DNA of 6,254 nt from Syntrophomonadaceae bacterium (GCA_012798055.1 JAAZOA010000295.1:1-6254); one strand, 5' to 3'. Counted from the first letter of the stretch, positions 1 through 5,940 are shown. A program made the numbers and translations. The notes: generated from the letters alone by a model not told the origin.

Positions 1-24
1 AGCCCCCAGGAATTTTATCTTCAT
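1..24 (-). CDS. 5' end of a further gene, cut by the window edge (possible MBL-fold hydrolase)
   Basis: Only eight codons are visible, reading MKIKFLGA from an ATG at 24-22. The start is supported by a strong Shine-Dalgarno (TTGGAGG) ending eight bases upstream, and by a promoter-like -10 about 35 bases upstream. The MKIKFLGA opening resembles the first beta strand of metallo-beta-lactamase-fold hydrolases, including the RNA-processing exonuclease-like group, but eight residues cannot establish a family. The frame stays open to the window edge. It lies 92 bases downstream of the aminotransferase stop on the same strand. It could be the next gene of that transcription unit or have its own promoter. 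That a gene starts here is fairly likely; the product is a guess. Confidence 0.5.
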
Positions 25-32
25 CTAAGCAG

Positions 33-37
33 CCTCC
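33..37 (-). promoter_or_regulatory. Shine-Dalgarno of the left-edge gene
   Basis: The minus strand reads GGAGG, eight bases before the ATG at 24-22. This is a near-perfect anti-16S match at ideal spacing, and it is the main reason for believing that a gene starts at the left edge. Confidence 0.6.
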
Positions 38-58
38 AATTGCACTTGAATTGTATCT

Positions 59-87
59 ATTATAATGCAAATATAATGCAAATCTCA
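59..87 (-). promoter_or_regulatory. Possible promoter for the left-edge gene
   Basis: The minus strand has a perfect TATAAT at 64-59. It would place transcription start near 52 and give a leader of roughly 28 bases carrying the Shine-Dalgarno. The -35 position, 17 bases upstream (87-82, TGAGAT), is a poor match. The region is AT-rich and TATAAT also occurs on the plus strand, so chance is a real alternative. The 11-bp tandem repeat overlaps it. Confidence 0.3.
61..82. repeat. Perfect 11-bp tandem duplication
   Basis: TATAATGCAAA occurs twice head to tail (61-71 and 72-82) without a mismatch. It lies in the 92-base gap between the aminotransferase stop and the left-edge gene, overlapping the possible -10 of that gene. 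One-turn spacing of identical units on one face of the helix could be a regulator site, or it may be simple replication slippage in AT-rich DNA. Confidence 0.75.
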
Positions 88-116
88 GTTGAACCATAAA
101 TATTTCCTGCGCGCGG

Positions 117-1286
117 CTACCTATGCCTTTGAACCAGTCTGCTCATACGCTCCAATGCCTGGTCTATATTGCTGATACTGGCCGCATAACAACAACGAAC
201 AAAACCTTCCCCGCTATTTCCGAAGGCATTGCCAGGGACTACAGCCACCTGTTCTTCAAACAATAATCTCTCACAGAATTCTTCGCTGCTCAGACCGGTG
301 GTTTTTATGGAAGGGAAACAATAGAAGGCACCTTTGGGCTCAAAGCACTGCAGTCCGATTTCACGCAGTCCAGTCACGATGAGCTTGCGCCGATAATTAT
401 AGTCATCGACCATTTTCCGCATCTGATCCTCACCGTTGCGAAGCGCTTCGATGGCTGCCTTTTGCCCCATAATGGGTGCGCACATTATGGTGTACTGGTG
501 GATCTTGTTCATTGCCCCCACCAGGTCCGGATGTCCGCACACATAACCTATCCGCCATCCAGTCATGGCAAAGGCCTTGGAAAAACCGTCCATAACCAGG
601 GTTCTGTCCTTCATGCCAGGGAATGAAGCGATGGAAACATGCTTGCCCTCATAAGTCAACTCGGAATATATCTCGTCACTTAGGACCAATAGGTCGTTCT
701 TGATGATGATATCCACCAGGGCCTGTAAATCCTGATGCTTCATGATACCACCAGTGGGATTGTTGGGGTATGCCAGGATCAGCACCTTGCTGCGGGGGGT
801 GATCTTGGCTTCCAGGCAATCTGGACGCAGCCGATACTCGTCCTGATCGAATGTCTCTACAGCCACAGCTTTGCCATAGGCCAGTTCAGTACCGGGGGCA
901 TAGGAAACAAAACATGGTTCCGGTATCAGCACTTCGTCTCCTGGTTCCAGGAGCGCCCGCAAAGCTATATCCAGGGCCTCACTGACCCCGACCGTAATGA
1001 GGATCCCGTTGACCGGATCGTAGTCAACCCCTATTTTACGCTTTTCATAAAGGGCAATCTCCTCTCTCAATTCAGGCAAACCCGAATTGGAGGTGTACAT
1101 GGTATATCCCTTCTCTAAAGAATACACGCAGGCTTCACGGATGTGCCATGGGGTCACAAAATCCGGTTCACCAACCCCCAGAGAGATCACACCCTCGGAT
1201 TGGGAGACAAGATCGAAGAACTTGCGGATGCCAGAAGGAGGGATGGTTTGGACGGTCTTGGAGATATAAGATTCCATGCTCTTCAT
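117..1286 (-). CDS. Class I PLP-dependent aminotransferase, predicted to form alanine
   Basis: A 389-residue fold-type I aminotransferase of the AspC/PatA/AlaT-like group, cytoplasmic, full length for the family. Landmarks seen are YPNNPTG at 173-179 (Asn contacting PLP), SDEIY at 203-207 (Asp to the pyridine nitrogen, Tyr to the PLP hydroxyl), Schiff-base Lys237 in SKAFAMTGWRIGY with phosphate-binding Arg245, and Arg364 in FVRCCYA, which binds the substrate carboxylate. The ATG at 1286 overlaps the stop of the Lrp gene as ATGA, implying translational coupling; Met4 is a possible alternative start. Sequence alone cannot separate aspartate, alanine or aromatic specificity. The T-box upstream reads as alanine-specific, so I infer pyruvate plus glutamate to alanine as the main role. 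No rho-independent terminator follows the stop. Fold and chemistry are secure; the substrate is inferred. Confidence 0.95.
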   Translation of the reverse strand: MKSMESYISKTVQTIPPSGIRKFFDLVSQSEGVISLGVGEPDFVTPWHIREACVYSLEKGYTMYTSNSGLPELREEIALYEKRKIGVDYDPVNGILITVGVSEALDIALRALLEPGDEVLIPEPCFVSYAPGTELAYGKAVAVETFDQDEYRLRPDCLEAKITPRSKVLILAYPNNPTGGIMKHQDLQALVDIIIKNDLLVLSDEIYSELTYEGKHVSIASFPGMKDRTLVMDGFSKAFAMTGWRIGYVCGHPDLVGAMNKIHQYTIMCAPIMGQKAAIEALRNGEDQMRKMVDDYNYRRKLIVTGLREIGLQCFEPKGAFYCFPSIKTTGLSSEEFCERLLFEEQVAVVPGNAFGNSGEGFVRCCYAASISNIDQALERMSRLVQRHR

Positions 1287-1771
1287 GGGCTCACCACCAA
1301 CCTCTTGTCTTCCTCTGGTTCGTCAAAAATGAAGTTGTCTTGTTTGTAGCGTTTCAAGACAAAATGGGTCACTGTGCCTTGCACATGTTCCAGGCAAGAG
1401 AGTTTGTGCGAAACAAATCTGGCCACGTCCTTCATGCTGTTGCCGGTCACTACCACTGACAAGTCGTAGGTACCACTCATCAGATAAACACAGCGTACCT
1501 CGGGGAACCTGTATATCCGTTCCGCTATGGCATTGAACCCTACTTCCCGTTCAGGTATGACTTTAACGTCGATCATAGCCGTCACACCATCACAGCCCAT
1601 TTTCTCCCAATTTATCACCGTATTATATCCAAGTATAATCTTGTCATGCTCCATCTTGGCGATCGCATCCTTGACCACTGCTTCATCGACCTCCAGCATA
1701 GTAGCCAGCGACTTGTCGCTCAATTTGGCATCATACTCGATCAATTCAAGGATTCTCTTTCTAAGTTCCAT
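1283..1771 (-). CDS. Lrp/AsnC-family transcriptional regulator
   Basis: A 162-residue protein, typical Lrp/AsnC length. Residues 1-50 form the winged helix-turn-helix (LEL-IEYDAKLSDKSLATML, then a recognition helix around 29-41). About 60-140 form the RAM effector and oligomerisation domain, including the family signature MSGTYDL at 98-104. The C-terminal tail after 145 is acidic and not conserved-looking. Such proteins sense amino acids and often control a neighbouring amino-acid gene. It is the first gene behind the T-box and shares an ATGA overlap with the aminotransferase, so both respond to the same RNA switch, and it may also act on that promoter. The ATG at 1771 follows AAGGGGG by about ten bases. 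The effector cannot be read from sequence; alanine is a plausible candidate from context. Confidence 0.93.
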   Translation of the reverse strand: MELRKRILELIEYDAKLSDKSLATMLEVDEAVVKDAIAKMEHDKIILGYNTVINWEKMGCDGVTAMIDVKVIPEREVGFNAIAERIYRFPEVRCVYLMSGTYDLSVVVTGNSMKDVARFVSHKLSCLEHVQGTVTHFVLKRYKQDNFIFDEPEEDKRLVVSP

Positions 1772-1813
1772 TACCCCGATTCCCCCTTCTTTTCATCCTT
1801 CTGCGGCGGAAAT

Positions 1814-1846
1814 AAAAAAACTCTCATCCCACAAAGGGACGAGAGT
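1814..1846 (-). terminator. T-box rho-independent terminator
   Basis: On the minus strand ACTCTCGTCCC and GGGATGAGAGT form an 11-bp stem with one G-U pair, a TTTGT loop and a run of seven Ts. The 5' arm contains the CGTCCC that also closes the antiterminator, so the two structures exclude each other, as expected for a T-box. Confidence 0.93.
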
Positions 1847-1868
1847 CTATTTCCCGCGGTACCACCCT
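1835..1868 (-). promoter_or_regulatory. T-box antiterminator with the tRNA-acceptor bulge
   Basis: AGGG (1868-1865) pairs with CCCT (1838-1835), and GCG pairs with CGT, leaving the seven-base TGGTACC bulge that base-pairs with the NCCA end of uncharged tRNA. All positions match the canonical T-box element. Confidence 0.92.
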
Positions 1869-1951
1869 ATTTGGCGCTAAGCCCAACTCATACCGATAAC
1901 GGCGGCTTCCGGCTGGCTTGTGCTCAAGCATTGACACCAGCGCTCCCAGGC

Positions 1952-1954
1952 GGC
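1952..1954 (-). promoter_or_regulatory. T-box specifier codon GCC (Ala)
   Basis: The minus-strand triplet is preceded by GAA and one A, and followed by a purine (G) that can pair with U33 of the tRNA. GCC would read tRNA-Ala with anticodon GGC. C-ending specifiers are the usual choice in T-boxes. Reading one base earlier gives AGC (Ser), which the antiterminator base disfavours. Confidence 0.65.
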
Positions 1955-2059
1955 TTTCATCGATGATCTGCTACCGGTTCTCAGCATGCCCGGCTCTCTG
2001 GCCAACAAATCAGCAACTACTCTCCTGATCATGACTTTATCTGTATTACATTTCCGGAT

Positions 2060-2088
2060 ATGTTAGCACTATAAATCCATTACGTCAA
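2060..2088 (-). promoter_or_regulatory. Sigma-A promoter of the T-box operon
   Basis: TTGACG (2088-2083) is separated by exactly 17 bases from TAACAT (2065-2060). The -35 matches the consensus at five of six positions and the -10 at four of six. Start of transcription would be near 2053, just before Stem I. The -35 is only about 27 bases past the stop of the phasin-like gene. Confidence 0.75.
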
Positions 2089-2114
2089 GCGTATTGCCCG
2101 GTTTTCACCCTAAT

Positions 2115-2417
2115 TTATTCCTGTTCCTTAGCCAACTTCGCTTCCAATTCTTTGACCCGCTCGGCTAATTTGTCGTATTCGGACTTGCTGATAACCCCAA
2201 ATTTAGCGCGCCACTCGTCGATTTCCTCACGCACCATATTGCGGTACTCTGTCTTGAATTCCTCGCCCTTTTGCATTACCTCTTCCATGGTCTGCTTGGC
2301 TTCTTCCCTGCTTATTTCCCCTCTTTCCACCAGTTCATCGATAAAAGCCTCGGTCTTTTCTTTGGTCAGACTGATTGCTCCCAGCCAGAGGTTCATAGCC
2401 TTGTCAAAATAACTCAT
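2115..2417 (-). CDS. Small phasin-like (polyhydroxyalkanoate granule-associated) protein
   Basis: A 100-residue, strongly charged, cysteine-free protein with no signal peptide or membrane span. It resembles the short Bacillota phasin-family proteins. An N-terminal amphipathic helix (1-16, with LWLGAISLT) is followed by the recurring TKEKTEAFIDELVERGEIS segment (18-36), a second helix rich in Glu, Lys and Met, and a C-terminal coiled coil (about 78-98, heptad-like YDKLAERVKELEAKL). Phasins coat polyester granules or help regulate their synthesis; members of this short type also occur in organisms with no known polyester, so the role here is inferred. The ATG at 2417 follows AAGGGGG at good spacing. 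No terminator separates it from the T-box promoter, so read-through is possible. It has no coupling to gatD upstream (171-base gap). Confidence 0.85.
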   Translation of the reverse strand: MSYFDKAMNLWLGAISLTKEKTEAFIDELVERGEISREEAKQTMEEVMQKGEEFKTEYRNMVREEIDEWRAKFGVISKSEYDKLAERVKELEAKLAKEQE

Positions 2418-2457
2418 TGTAATCCCCCTTACAATTAGTATTTACGTATATATCCAG

Positions 2458-2476
2458 CATACCATATTGTGGTATG
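2458..2476. promoter_or_regulatory. 7+7 inverted repeat upstream of the phasin-like gene (possible operator)
   Basis: CATACCA and TGGTATG are perfect inverted arms around a five-base centre (TATTG). The site lies 41 bases before the phasin-like start, where an operator for a dimeric repressor would sit. I cannot find a convincing -35/-10 pair beside it; TATGCT, preceded by TGG on the minus strand, could be a weak extended -10 overlapping one arm. There is no T-run, so it is not a terminator. Confidence 0.45.
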
Positions 2477-2488
2477 GGCTTGCAGCCC
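2476..2488. repeat. Short GC-rich inverted repeat abutting the operator-like site
   Basis: GGGCT, TGC, AGCCC forms a 5-bp stem with a three-base loop, touching the 7+7 repeat at one base. It could be a remnant of a terminator for the gatD unit, since it lies about 100 bases past the gatD stop, but no T-run follows on the minus strand. Function unknown. Confidence 0.3.
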
Positions 2489-2588
2489 TTGATTTCCAAA
2501 TATGTGCTAATTTATGGCTGCGGTGGCTATCTAAGATTGCGGTTGTCGGGTGCACATACCAACTAATGATGAACCAGGTGGTGCAAAA

Positions 2589-3317
2589 TCAGGCCAGCAT
2601 TTTCTCCACCTGTTGATGGGCTATGGTCTCAATGCCATCATCAAGGCGCACGTCGATGGAAATCCGCTTGCGCTCGGCCATAGCGTGGATAAAAAAGTCA
2701 GCCAGGACGGGATTTTTCGGCAATAAGGGCCCATGCAAGTAACTGCCCACCAGGTTTCGGTAGAGTAACCCTTCAGTCTTGTCTTTGCCGTTGTTGCCGA
2801 ATCCTCGCAATACTTTCCCCAGGGGTTTCAGCTCGGGGTCATCAAAATAGGTACGCCCGCCATGGTTCTCGAAACCCACGATAGATGAGGGACTACCGTC
2901 AATTTCAGCTTCGATCAGGATGTTGCCGATCAAGCGGCCGGGCTCAGCGACTGTATGCAGCCCAAAAAATGCCAGGCCTGGCATAATCGTGCCATCTGCA
3001 GCCTTGTAGAATTCACCCAGCAGTTGATAGGCCCCACAGATACAAAGGCCAGGCAATCCGTCTTGCACGGCCTGCCATAATTCCTCCGATCTGGTCCTAA
3101 GGTCCTGGAAGACAAGTTCCTGTTCCCGATCCGAACCGCCCCCCATGAAGAACATGTCGGTTTTCCCCAGATCAACCTGGTCGCCAAGGAAACATTTCCT
3201 TATCTCACATTCTTGACCCAGCCATTCCAGCCGTTTCTGCAGGCAGATCAGGTTGCCACGATCACCATAAAGATTCATGAGATCCGGATACATATGCGCT
3301 ATCACAAACTTGGCCAT
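2589..3317 (-). CDS. gatD: Lipid II isoglutaminyl synthase, glutamine amidotransferase subunit GatD
   Basis: A 242-residue class I (triad) glutaminase of the CobB/CobQ-like family, usual length for GatD. Seen are the N-terminal MYPDLMNLYGDRGN block (9-22), the GGGSDREQ turn (59-66), the nucleophile elbow ICGAYQLLG with Cys94, a candidate glutamine-binding Arg128, and catalytic-type His195 in GSYLHGPLLPKNP. It frees ammonia from glutamine and passes it to MurT, which amidates the alpha-carboxyl of D-Glu in lipid II at the cytoplasmic membrane face. The residue before the Tyr in the elbow is Ala (CGAYQ), where Gly is common. Start ATG at 3317 is preceded by AGGA about ten bases upstream, and the gene lies 42 bases after murT. 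The pair murT-gatD on one strand makes the assignment firm. Confidence 0.95.
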   Translation of the reverse strand: MAKFVIAHMYPDLMNLYGDRGNLICLQKRLEWLGQECEIRKCFLGDQVDLGKTDMFFMGGGSDREQELVFQDLRTRSEELWQAVQDGLPGLCICGAYQLLGEFYKAADGTIMPGLAFFGLHTVAEPGRLIGNILIEAEIDGSPSSIVGFENHGGRTYFDDPELKPLGKVLRGFGNNGKDKTEGLLYRNLVGSYLHGPLLPKNPVLADFFIHAMAERKRISIDVRLDDGIETIAHQQVEKMLA

Positions 3318-3359
3318 ATTTTCACATCCTGAATGCTATACGACTTCCGATTCCATAAC

Positions 3360-4709
3360 TCATCGATCTCGCAGTCTGAGCAAAATTTTACGGCAAGCAA
3401 ATAGGGCAGTATATGTACAGAGGATATAGGTCACTTGACCTTCAAGGCCCAATGTCCGCTCTATGGCTTTGCGCAGGTACGGTTCTATGACGATCTTGCT
3501 GGTATCGAGTCCGGCATACTTGAATCTTAGGGCCATATCCCCGCTGCGTTGCCCGGAACATATCAATCCGGTTATCTTTTCCTCCGACCGGGCCAAAAGC
3601 TCAACCTGTGTGTCCCAAATCCAGCTTATGTCCCGGCCATCGGCAGCATTGTCATTGAGGGCCATAAAGATGTTCTTGGTATGGATGTCGCCGGTCAGCA
3701 TGGCCAGACTCTGGTCAAATCCGGTGGGATTCTTGACCAAGATCAAAAAGACCTGTTTTCCCCCGATAATAAAATTCTCCATCCGCCCAGCAGCCGGCTG
3801 ATGGCTGGCTATGGCTCTCTTGATGATATCCTTGCCAAATCCAGATTCCAGGGCAAGGGTCGCTGCGGCCAAAATGTTGTAGGCGTTGTAAAAACCTTGT
3901 AATCTGCTCTCCAGATGCAAATCGCCGATTTTGAAGGCTATACCGTCTTCCAAGGAGAGTTCACTGCCCACATAGTCGAGCTGCTGGTTGTGGTGACCAC
4001 AATGAGGACATTGGAATCTGCCCAGCTGGGCGTAGTGATAGTAGGAATACTCCAGTTCATGCCCGCATAGCATGCAGTACCTGCATTCCCTGCTGTCAGC
4101 ACTATCCAGGTTGTCATAAGCCGTATGATCAAAGCCGTAATAGAGGCACTTTAGGCCAGTAAGGGAAGGCCAATTAGACTGGAGGGGATCATCCGCATTT
4201 AGAATCAGCTCGATGCCGGTGCCCTTCACCGCGCTGCTGATCAGCTTAACAGTGATATCCAATTCACCGTATCGGTCGAGTTGGTCTCGGAAAAAATTGG
4301 TTATTAAAATGTAGCGGGGTTTTATTATCTGCAGCAAAGGTGCCACGTTGGCTTCATCAGTTTCCAATAAGGCGTAATCATGGGTGCGTTGGCCTAACAA
4401 ATCGGAATTCTGGATGAAGGCGGTAGTTATCCCGGCTAGCATATTGGCCCCGGCTTGGTTGTGGACAATACTGAAGCCTTGTTCCCTGATGATCGCGGCG
4501 GCTAGGTTGCAGGTGGTGGTCTTGCCATTGGTCCCGGTCACCATGAAGCAGGCTCCGGTTATGTTTCGGCTTAGTTCAGACAGCAAGGGCGGATATATGA
4601 AGGAAGCCAATCTGCCAGGCAGATTGGTCCCTTGGCCACCCAGCGCCCGGCTCAATGCGATCAATGCTTTACCGGTAACCAGCGCCAATAATTTGCGGAT
4701 TTTGAACAT
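3360..4709 (-). CDS. murT: Lipid II isoglutaminyl synthase, Mur ligase subunit MurT
   Basis: A Mur ligase-like protein of about 450 residues with the C-terminal DUF1727 domain, full length. Numbering from the upstream GTG: P-loop TGTNGKTTT 61-69; NFFRDQLDRYGE 141-152 of the ligase core; an inserted zinc ribbon with CMLC (215-218) and CPHC (237-240); and the signature LNDNAADGRDISWIWD 354-369, which in MurT carries the Asp thought to complete the GatD triad. It activates the D-Glu carboxyl of lipid II with ATP and uses ammonia from GatD. I chose the ATG at 4709 because AAGGTGG sits five bases before it. The in-frame GTG at 4718, which adds three residues, overlaps that Shine-Dalgarno. The glycosyltransferase stop is only 6 bases before the GTG, which suggests one transcript. 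An additional Cys212 precedes the zinc ribbon. Confidence 0.95.
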   Translation of the reverse strand: MFKIRKLLALVTGKALIALSRALGGQGTNLPGRLASFIYPPLLSELSRNITGACFMVTGTNGKTTTCNLAAAIIREQGFSIVHNQAGANMLAGITTAFIQNSDLLGQRTHDYALLETDEANVAPLLQIIKPRYILITNFFRDQLDRYGELDITVKLISSAVKGTGIELILNADDPLQSNWPSLTGLKCLYYGFDHTAYDNLDSADSRECRYCMLCGHELEYSYYHYAQLGRFQCPHCGHHNQQLDYVGSELSLEDGIAFKIGDLHLESRLQGFYNAYNILAAATLALESGFGKDIIKRAIASHQPAAGRMENFIIGGKQVFLILVKNPTGFDQSLAMLTGDIHTKNIFMALNDNAADGRDISWIWDTQVELLARSEEKITGLICSGQRSGDMALRFKYAGLDTSKIVIEPYLRKAIERTLGLEGQVTYILCTYTALFACRKILLRLRDR

Positions 4710-4724
4710 CGCTGCCACCTTTGC

Positions 4725-5927
4725 CTATCTTATCCTGGTCCAATATTCGGAGACTGGACCTCGACCAGGCCGATTGGCATTATCAGCCAGCACTTCTTTA
4801 TATACTTCTTCCAGTTTCAGTGCCATATTGCGTGAGGAATATTTTTCGGCTTTGGCCAGAGCATTCTGCCTCATTTGATTATACAGCAGCTCATCTGTAA
4901 GGATACTGCAGATAGCTGCTGACAATCTACCGGTGTCCTCGTCGGTAAGTATCCCGTTGATGCCGTCATCTACCATCTCCTGTACTCCGGGGGCTCTTAC
5001 TGCTGCAATCGGCAGTCCAGCAGCCATGGCTTCCAGCAAAACCAGACCCTGGGTCTCGGTTAAAGAAGCAAAAACAAACATATCTGCAGAAATGTATACA
5101 TTCACCAGGGTTTCAAACGGCAAAACCCCTGTAAATATTACATCAGAATCCAAGGACAGGCCCAGGTCGATGACCAGCTTTTTCAATTCCTCCTCCATGG
5201 GCCCCTGTGCGGTAATCACCAGGGTGGTGGCAGGCATGTTGTCCTTGACTTTTCTGAAGGATCGGATTAAAAATGGCAGGTTCTTCTCCTGAGTGAGTCG
5301 TCCCACAAACAACAGGATTCGATTGGCATCCGGAATAGTATAGTGCTTCCGCAGCCACTCTTTATCACCGCCCGAAAACTTGCCCAGATCCACCCCGGTA
5401 GGGATTATGGATATAGGGGTAGTGACATTGAAATTCCTGACCATGGTTTCAATTTCTGCTGCTGGTACGATTACATGACTGCAGTTATTACAGAAATGGG
5501 AGATGTATTTAACAGTCAGTTCCTTGGCCAAATCCTGGGCAACCACCAGATAATGAACATACTGGTCGTAACGCGTGTGATATGTAAAAACCAGGGGCAG
5601 GTTGAACTTCCTGGCATACCTTAGCCCCACTCTTCCCATGGTAAATGGTGAATGGACATGAATTATGTCCAGCTTGAGGCTCCGCACCAAATGTGTCATG
5701 CCAGGATAAATGGGGATAGCCAGGGTATAGTCAGGATTGGTCGGCGCGGGGATGGAGAACAAACGGTAAACGTTATCCTCGTCTTCACCCTCATAATTAG
5801 GGTAACTGGGAGCAAAAATATATACTTCATGCCCCAGCCGAATCAACTCTTCCCTGAAACTGGCTATGGAAGATACGACTCCGCTGGTATAGGGCTTATA
5901 ACTGTCAGTAAAGATTCCGATCCTCAA
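4725..5927 (-). CDS. GT4-family glycosyltransferase, probably envelope glycolipid or polysaccharide
   Basis: A 400-residue GT-B, retaining family 4 glycosyltransferase. The N-terminal acceptor domain starts MRIGIFTDSYKPYTSGV and includes VHSPF (91-95) and TYHTRYDQY (115-123). The C-terminal nucleotide-sugar domain has GRLTQEKN (209-216, Arg210 and Lys215 contacting the sugar-nucleotide phosphates) and the EX7E pair Glu291/Glu299 in ETQGLVLLE. The overall look is of the diacylglycerol glucosyltransferase/MgtA group that makes membrane glycolipids, but other lipid-linked acceptors cannot be excluded. The start is TTG at 5927: AAAGGAGG lies eight bases before it, whereas an ATG five bases upstream is out of frame and meets TGA two codons later. 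No signal peptide or membrane span; likely a peripheral membrane protein. It sits directly ahead of murT, pointing to envelope synthesis. Confidence 0.92.
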   Translation of the reverse strand: MRIGIFTDSYKPYTSGVVSSIASFREELIRLGHEVYIFAPSYPNYEGEDEDNVYRLFSIPAPTNPDYTLAIPIYPGMTHLVRSLKLDIIHVHSPFTMGRVGLRYARKFNLPLVFTYHTRYDQYVHYLVVAQDLAKELTVKYISHFCNNCSHVIVPAAEIETMVRNFNVTTPISIIPTGVDLGKFSGGDKEWLRKHYTIPDANRILLFVGRLTQEKNLPFLIRSFRKVKDNMPATTLVITAQGPMEEELKKLVIDLGLSLDSDVIFTGVLPFETLVNVYISADMFVFASLTETQGLVLLEAMAAGLPIAAVRAPGVQEMVDDGINGILTDEDTGRLSAAICSILTDELLYNQMRQNALAKAEKYSSRNMALKLEEVYKEVLADNANRPGRGPVSEYWTRIR

Positions 5928-5932
5928 TTCAT

Positions 5933-5940
5933 CGGCCTCC
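5933..5940 (-). promoter_or_regulatory. Shine-Dalgarno deciding the TTG start of the glycosyltransferase
   Basis: The minus strand reads GGAGG with three preceding As, eight bases before TTG (5927-5925). The intervening ATG is only three bases away, too close for use, and its frame closes at once. The TTG reading gives the family-typical MRIGIFTD start. Confidence 0.8.

Larger units (their letters stand above)
1814..2053 (-). ncRNA. T-box riboswitch leader, predicted alanine (GCC) specifier
   Basis: A complete transcriptional T-box, about 240 bases from the predicted start to the terminator. In transcript order: CAGG with AGTA (2021-2018) on the 5' side of Stem I; AGAGAG and CCGG...CCGG around the Stem I distal loops; GAA followed by A and GCC (1954-1952) in the specifier loop; CCTG pairing back to CAGG; a Stem III-like hairpin with TTGG/CCAA arms; then AGGG-TGGTACC-GCG. 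The AGTA/GAA pair followed by one base and then the codon is the arrangement I recall for glyQS leaders, giving GCC, alanine. The variable base in TGGTACC is U, which pairs with discriminator A73, as in tRNA-Ala; it argues against the shifted reading AGC (Ser, discriminator G). Uncharged tRNA should stabilise the antiterminator and allow expression of lrp and the aminotransferase. The class is near certain; the amino acid moderately so. Confidence 0.95.

Noticed and set aside
40..77. Plus-strand promoter using the two TATAAT copies at 61-66 and 72-77
   Set aside because: Candidate -35 boxes (TTGCAC, TTGAAT, TTGTAT) sit at spacings of 15 or 20 bases, and no plus-strand gene follows.
1761..1796. 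Tiny minus-strand frame MKRRGNRGNGT ending at the lrp start, considered as a leader peptide
   Set aside because: The only purine-rich site (GAAGG) touches its ATG with no spacing, and the T-box already explains regulation of this leader.
1850..2053. Inverted repeats of the leader considered as a tRNA gene or an inactive remnant
   Set aside because: The ordered AGTA, AGAGAG, GAA, specifier, TGGTACC and terminator elements identify an intact T-box.
2476..2488. Hairpin after gatD considered as a rho-independent terminator
   Set aside because: The stem is only 5 bp and no T-run follows on the minus strand.
2418..2588. Sigma-54 promoter (GG-N10-GC) in front of the phasin-like gene
   Set aside because: The nearest candidates have GG and GC at spacings of 5 or 12 bases, not 10.
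4384..4878. Open plus-strand frame of 164 codons opposite murT and the glycosyltransferase
   Set aside because: It runs antisense across the junction of two well-supported genes, has no ribosome site, and its residue pattern is the mirror of their codons. Other plus-strand frames (for example 735-1118, 1527-1880, 5343-5624) fail for the same reason.
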